64,000 bases of DNA from the NCBI RefSeq assembly GCF_025698545.1, contig NC_068577.1, positions 4,435,501 through 4,499,500 of the forward strand, given 5' to 3'. The DNA is from Gossypium raimondii (taxonomy: Eukaryota > Streptophyta > Magnoliopsida > Malvales > Malvaceae). This document shows, in pieces, positions 59,990 through 64,000 of the stretch. The number at the start of each line of letters is the position of its first letter. The first letter of the stretch is position 1. The notes beneath the pieces were generated by a model, which was given only the letters and a program-made list of their open reading frames with translations, had not been told where the DNA came from and searched no databases. The translations under genes were made by a program, and so were the position numbers.

Positions 59990-60635
59990 TAAAATAGCTA
60001 TATATATATATATAAATTGTCCATGAGCTATTTACTATTTAGAGTATTTAAATATGTCGATTGAGATTTAAGTTCTTTTTATTCTGAGAGGTGGAATAGC
60101 ATAATTCAGTTAAAGTATAATGATCATATACCTCTAATGCATTATATGTCTCATTCTTCTATCCTTTTAGGGAGTTAATGATTATTCATAGCTATTATAT
60201 TGATATCAAAAAGAGTTCGATCCAATAACCAAATACTTTTGCCGATTGATTTTGGATTAGATTAATATGTTTTTGGTCAATTTGAATTTTAAAATTTTCA
60301 AATTATTTCAATTTCGATTAGTTTTAACTTTGGATCAATTCGTATTCAATTCTATTATAGGCTCGTAATTAAATGAATCGAGTTATCAAATTTAATGATT
60401 GGTACATTCATTTTGTGTAAATCATTTAAATGTATAGTTTATTATTAACAAAGTAAAATTTTATTTAAAATATTTTAAATACCACTCTAACACAATTACA
60501 TAATTCATAGATTATATAATTTGAAATTATCATTACACACTACCATTGATAGTTTCAGCTTCTAAGTCCAAAATATTTTATTCAAATTTCATAAAAACCC
60601 CTTCCCCTGTCTCCATGACTAATTTTGTTTGATCA
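59990..60635. other. Intergenic DNA and 3' flank of the LEA-like gene
   Basis: AT-rich, with a short (TA)n at 59999-60013 and no gene. Confidence 0.35.
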
Positions 60636-61368
60636 TCACATATTTGCATGGGAATAGTGTTCATCATGAACCGAAGACTCTGGTTTATCAACACCGTCGA
60701 CGCTTCGAACCCAGTAACTTGAACTGAATGAAGCCGCCCGGTCCGGAACGTCATCCATCACCCATTCATGGCCTTTTGGGAAATATATCCCACTCTTTGG
60801 ATGTGGAACCCAACTCGATGAACCTTTTATATCGTTGTTACTCTTGCACTTCTTATTGATCTCTCGATCTGCGCCTGCAATTTTGCTCAATGGTCGCTCA
60901 ACGCGTTTTGCTTCCCTACACCCGAATAATGTTTCCAAAAGTCAAATATGTTTATTAAGTTCATAATGATTTGCTTCTAAAATTTGTATTCTTGTATGGT
61001 TTTTTTGGTAAAAAAATTAATTTTAAACAAAAACAGCTCAAAACTATGACTCAAACTTTGAAACGATCTCAAATGTTCTAATTGAATCCTTAAACATAGT
61101 GCATACTTAAAACACAAACACGTCTTAAATATGCTCTGCATCAAACATAAGCTAACATTTAACACCCAATAGACATGATAAAAAAAACTCGGTTGGTACG
61201 ATACTAATATTTTTAGGACCCAATTAAACCGTTTTAAAATTTAAGGACTAATTTAAAAAATTCATTCTATAGATTAAGAAAGTCAGTTGTAATCAACCCA
61301 AAGAATAACGACAACATTACGTACCTTAGCATCAAAATCTTGGTTTTGGTAAAAGCAGCTCTTCCCAT
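60636..61368 (-). CDS. Small LEA-like plant protein (two exons, 107 aa)
   Basis: The longest frame here (from 60938) has no ATG, which points to an upstream exon. Exon 1 is 61325-61368, beginning ATG and reading MGRAAFTKTKILML, with donor AAG|GTACGT. Exon 2 is 60636-60915, with acceptor GTGTAG|GGA. The junction codon is AGG, phase 2, and the frame continues REAKRVERPLSKIAG. The protein is basic and hydrophilic at first, then has a conserved-looking SSWVPHPKSGIYFPKGHEWV segment (about residues 46-65) and SSYWVRSVDGVDKPE (about 78-92). W.P.P.(T/S)G.(Y/F).P patterns occur in several small plant LEA-type proteins, but the exact subfamily is not certain. The N-terminal AAFTKTKILMLREAKR could be a weak organelle-targeting sequence. 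There are no enzymatic motifs. Confidence 0.72.
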
Positions 61369-61674
61369 GCAATGCAGCTCTTTGAAACCCCTCAAATTGT
61401 ATAATGCAGCTCTTCAAAGGACTCCAATGCAATTATCTAGGATTTGATCGTTTGATTTATATAATGCTTTCGAAAGTGCAGTTTTTGTACTTTAAATTGT
61501 ATCCGAACGAATGAATAAAGGTTTGAGGAATAAGTTCGATTGCGAAATTTAAAAATTTAGAATATGCTATTTGGTAATTTCCTCTTTTTATTTTTATTTT
61601 AAGAAATTTAATCATTTTATATTTTTCGGATTTAAGTATACAGGTCCAATTATTATTAAAAGTGATTTGATTAA
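61369..61674 (-). promoter_or_regulatory. Upstream region of the LEA-like gene
   Basis: Three copies of an (A)TGCAGCTCTTC(A/C)-type word lie at about 61354, 61373 and 61402 on the plus strand, the first two within or next to exon 1. No confident TATA box. The remainder is AT-rich. Confidence 0.3.
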
Positions 61675-62245
61675 AAAAATTGAAAAATATTTTGAATTTC
61701 GAGTTAATCGAATTGAGTTGTTCGATTTTTTTGAATCAACCCGAATAAGTAATTCGATTTCGAGTCGAGTTGAATTTTACAATTCGAATAACAGATTAAT
61801 GTAAATACTCATTTGGTCCCTGTCAATTTTAAAAATAGACAAATTTGTCTCTCTCAACAAAGTTTACAAAAAAAATTCAAAATAATTTTCAAAAAGTTTT
61901 AAATCATTTTTAAAATTCAAAATTTATATTTAAAAAATTATAAAAATTCTAAAGAATATATAAAAATTATTCTTTTAAATAATAATTTTGGGAAAATTAA
62001 CTATTTAAGTTTATCATACTAAAATATCTTCTTTTTTTTCTTATTTTGCTTTGAAAAAGTTTTCAAATTTATGTGTTCTAACATTGAATTAGTTATATTG
62101 TAACAAGATTTTAATTTGACATATTTAATTTTTTAATTTCACTCGATTCAAAAGAATTTCAAATTGAGTTAGTATGACAAAATGAGACTCGTCAACTCGA
62201 TTAACTCGAAATTTTTTCACTTCATTCGATCGAATGCTCAGTCCC
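61675..62245. mobile_element. AT-rich MITE with TCGAGTT-type repeats, copy 2 (inverted)
   Basis: Inverse relative of the element at 22415: TTTCGAGTTAATCGAATTGA, GATTTCGAGTCGAGTTGAAT at one side and GACTCGTCAACTCGATTAAC, TCGAAATTTTTTCACTTCAT at the other. The central AACATTGAATTAGTTATATT, TGACATATTTAATTTTTTAA also match. Exact termini are not resolved. Confidence 0.5.
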
Positions 62246-62337
62246 AACTAACATCATAAAAATTCGTTTGTTAAATTTAGGTTCGTTACAATATTAATTT
62301 TTTATTATATGACTATCAAACTGGAAAATAAAGAGAT

Positions 62338-62959
62338 AAATATATATTTTTGGTACTTATGTTTAGCTTTGATCTTAATTTTCCTACTTACGTTCTTTTT
62401 CAAATTGGTACTTATGTTGTCTTTAATTACACAAAATGGTATCAAATTTAGTATATGATATATGTCGATGATGATGTCATAATAACATTTGGGAAATTAT
62501 TAAAAATATAAAAATATATATTAAAAATTCAAAATATAAAAATTATAATGTTTGATACCAAATAAAAATAATATAAAATTAATTTTTTATATTTTCATAT
62601 TTTTATAAAAGGTATCTTTTTATGAAAATATAAAATCAATTTTTTATAAAAATCATTTTTTATAATTTTATTAAAATTTAAATCAAAATCATGAAAATAT
62701 TAATGAAGTTACAAAAAGAATTACAATTTCTTACGTGAAATATATATTTTGTATTTCTAGAAATTTTAGATTTGTAATATCTTTAAATTTTGGATAATGA
62801 CATTATCATCATCACATGTCAAATGATCATTGGACCACAAAATAAAAGTTAGTATCATTCAACTTAGGTACCATTCTGTGTAACAGTAGTCAAACATGGG
62901 TACCAATTTGAACAAAAATGAATATTGAAATCAAACATATGTACCCAAAAATATATTTA
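62338..62959. mobile_element. Foldback MITE (about 620 bp)
   Basis: TAAATATATATTTTTGGTAC at the left mirrors GTACCCAAAAATATATTTA at the right. TTTTTCAAATTGGTACTTAT pairs with GGTACCAATTTGAACAAAAA. GATGATGATGTCATAAT pairs with AATGACATTATCATCATCAC. The interior is AT-rich and non-coding. Confidence 0.6.
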
Positions 62960-64000
62960 CTTTTTTTACTAAAATGGTTTAAATTAAATTATTATTTTTT
63001 AAGAGGGGTCAAAAATGAAAATTTTCATTTAAAAAGAATTAAAATATTAAATTTTAGGAGGGGCTAAGATGCAATTCCATTACCAAGGAAGCAAAGCCTC
63101 TAACTGCCCTTGGTTTGTTTAGCGGCGAAGTTTGGGGACAATTTGTGGCCTTGACCCTCTTAAATTTAAATAATTCAATTTAATCTCTTTTAGCCCAATT
63201 ATTAAGGGGAGGTCAACTTCTTTAAAAGAAGTTGCCCAAGTATCATTCATTAAAGCTGGCGAATTCCTCAATAAATTGGTATTATTTCAATTGAAATTTT
63301 GTCTCCTAACTCTATCGAGAATTCAAGTGCCAAAAGAATTAACGGGTTCACAAAACGAATGTACATTCTGTTACTCCAAATAAATGAGAATTAACAAATT
63401 TCTCCCGAAAAAATCCACCTCCTCTCGTTACCTCTTTTTCAAAAGTAAATCTTAATTCGCTCAGCGGATTTGGAATATTGAGATTTTTTTAGTGAAAAGA
63501 GTGGCAAATTGGTGTGACACCTAAGGTCACTTTAACATATAGCTCTAAATTTTTAGAAACATTGTGAATCGTTACTTCAGCATATGCCTCTTGTTTTTTC
63601 CCTTCTTTCACCAGAACATATTCATATTCAATGCAAATAACTTATCTCTTACACATTTGATTGTTGGTTAAATTCGAGTTTTAGTCCCTATATTATACTT
63701 CATTTAAACTTTAGTCTTTAATGTGACGTAATCTAACTTTCTTACTGTTATCGGTGTTATTCTTTAGTCTAAATCCCTAACATCAACACAACTCAAATTC
63801 ATTATATCATTTAAATTAACATTAAAATTATCTATTTAACTTGTGATTTAAATAAAAACTAAATTATGATATATCCACGATATGGATAAAAACAAAATTA
63901 TGTGTCAATTAAATTTGTAAAAAAATGAAATTTTAATTACAACGATAAAGTTCAAATTTACTTTATATAATGCAATGATGTTTTAGTCATTGTTCAGTTG
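62960..64000. other. Intergenic, nothing recognised
   Basis: 63040-63130 is a GC-richer patch (AGGAGGGGCTAAGATGCAAT) shared in style with other AT-rich repeats. No ORF, RNA gene or clear transposon end is visible to the window edge. Confidence 0.35.

Overview
This window is from a plant nuclear genome. It has AT-rich intergenic DNA, short exons separated by GT-AG introns, plant-only protein families (DUF620, lysine-rich arabinogalactan protein, clade-D PP2C, RING-H2 ligase) and dense transposon debris. The repeat content fits a dicot, most likely cotton (Gossypium, Malvaceae): CACTA elements with GCGGCG/CGCCGC subterminal repeats, gypsy LTRs starting TGTAACACCCC, and elements with TAGAGCTGTCCATGGG-like ends. 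That assignment is an inference from remembered repeat families and was not tested by a search.

Five genes can be modelled with explicit splice sites. (1) 2395-4177 (+), a three-exon DUF620 protein of 467 aa. (2) 14148-15278 (-), a two-exon classical/lysine-rich arabinogalactan protein of 228 aa with signal peptide and GPI-type tail. (3) 48794-51324 (-), a four-exon clade-D-like PP2C phosphatase of 383 aa. (4) 53671-56733 (-), a three-exon RING-H2 ubiquitin ligase of 302 aa, RHY1A-like. (5) 60636-61368 (-), a two-exon small LEA-like protein of 107 aa. Nothing suggests a shared pathway; they are single genes scattered among repeats.

Layout: 0-1.2 kb holds a gypsy LTR end joined to a broken LINE RNase H. 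1.2-5 kb is the DUF620 gene. 5-14 kb is repeat-rich (SINE, hAT MITE, a degenerate array, a local tandem duplication, LTR-like pieces). 14-15.4 kb is the AGP gene. 16-31 kb is gene-free and carries SINEs, MITEs, foldbacks, a gypsy solo LTR and a 2.4-kb solo LTR with perfect target duplication. 31.9-47.7 kb is one CACTA (En/Spm-type) transposon with TTA target duplications. It contains a second, smaller CACTA (ACG duplication), a 2.8-kb solo LTR (TATAT duplication) inside a 56-bp minisatellite, telomere-like sequence and decayed transposase genes. 48-57 kb holds the PP2C and RING genes, and 57-64 kb holds a large foldback, more MITEs and the LEA-like gene.

The most notable structure is the nested transposon block: three insertions can be ordered in time from their target duplications. 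I found no clear candidate for a wholly new biological system. The items most worth checking are the four-fold GTTAGGG motif in the two large solo LTRs, the possible captured gene fragments in the inner CACTA, the in-frame 111-bp duplication in the RING gene and the 1.3-kb foldback.
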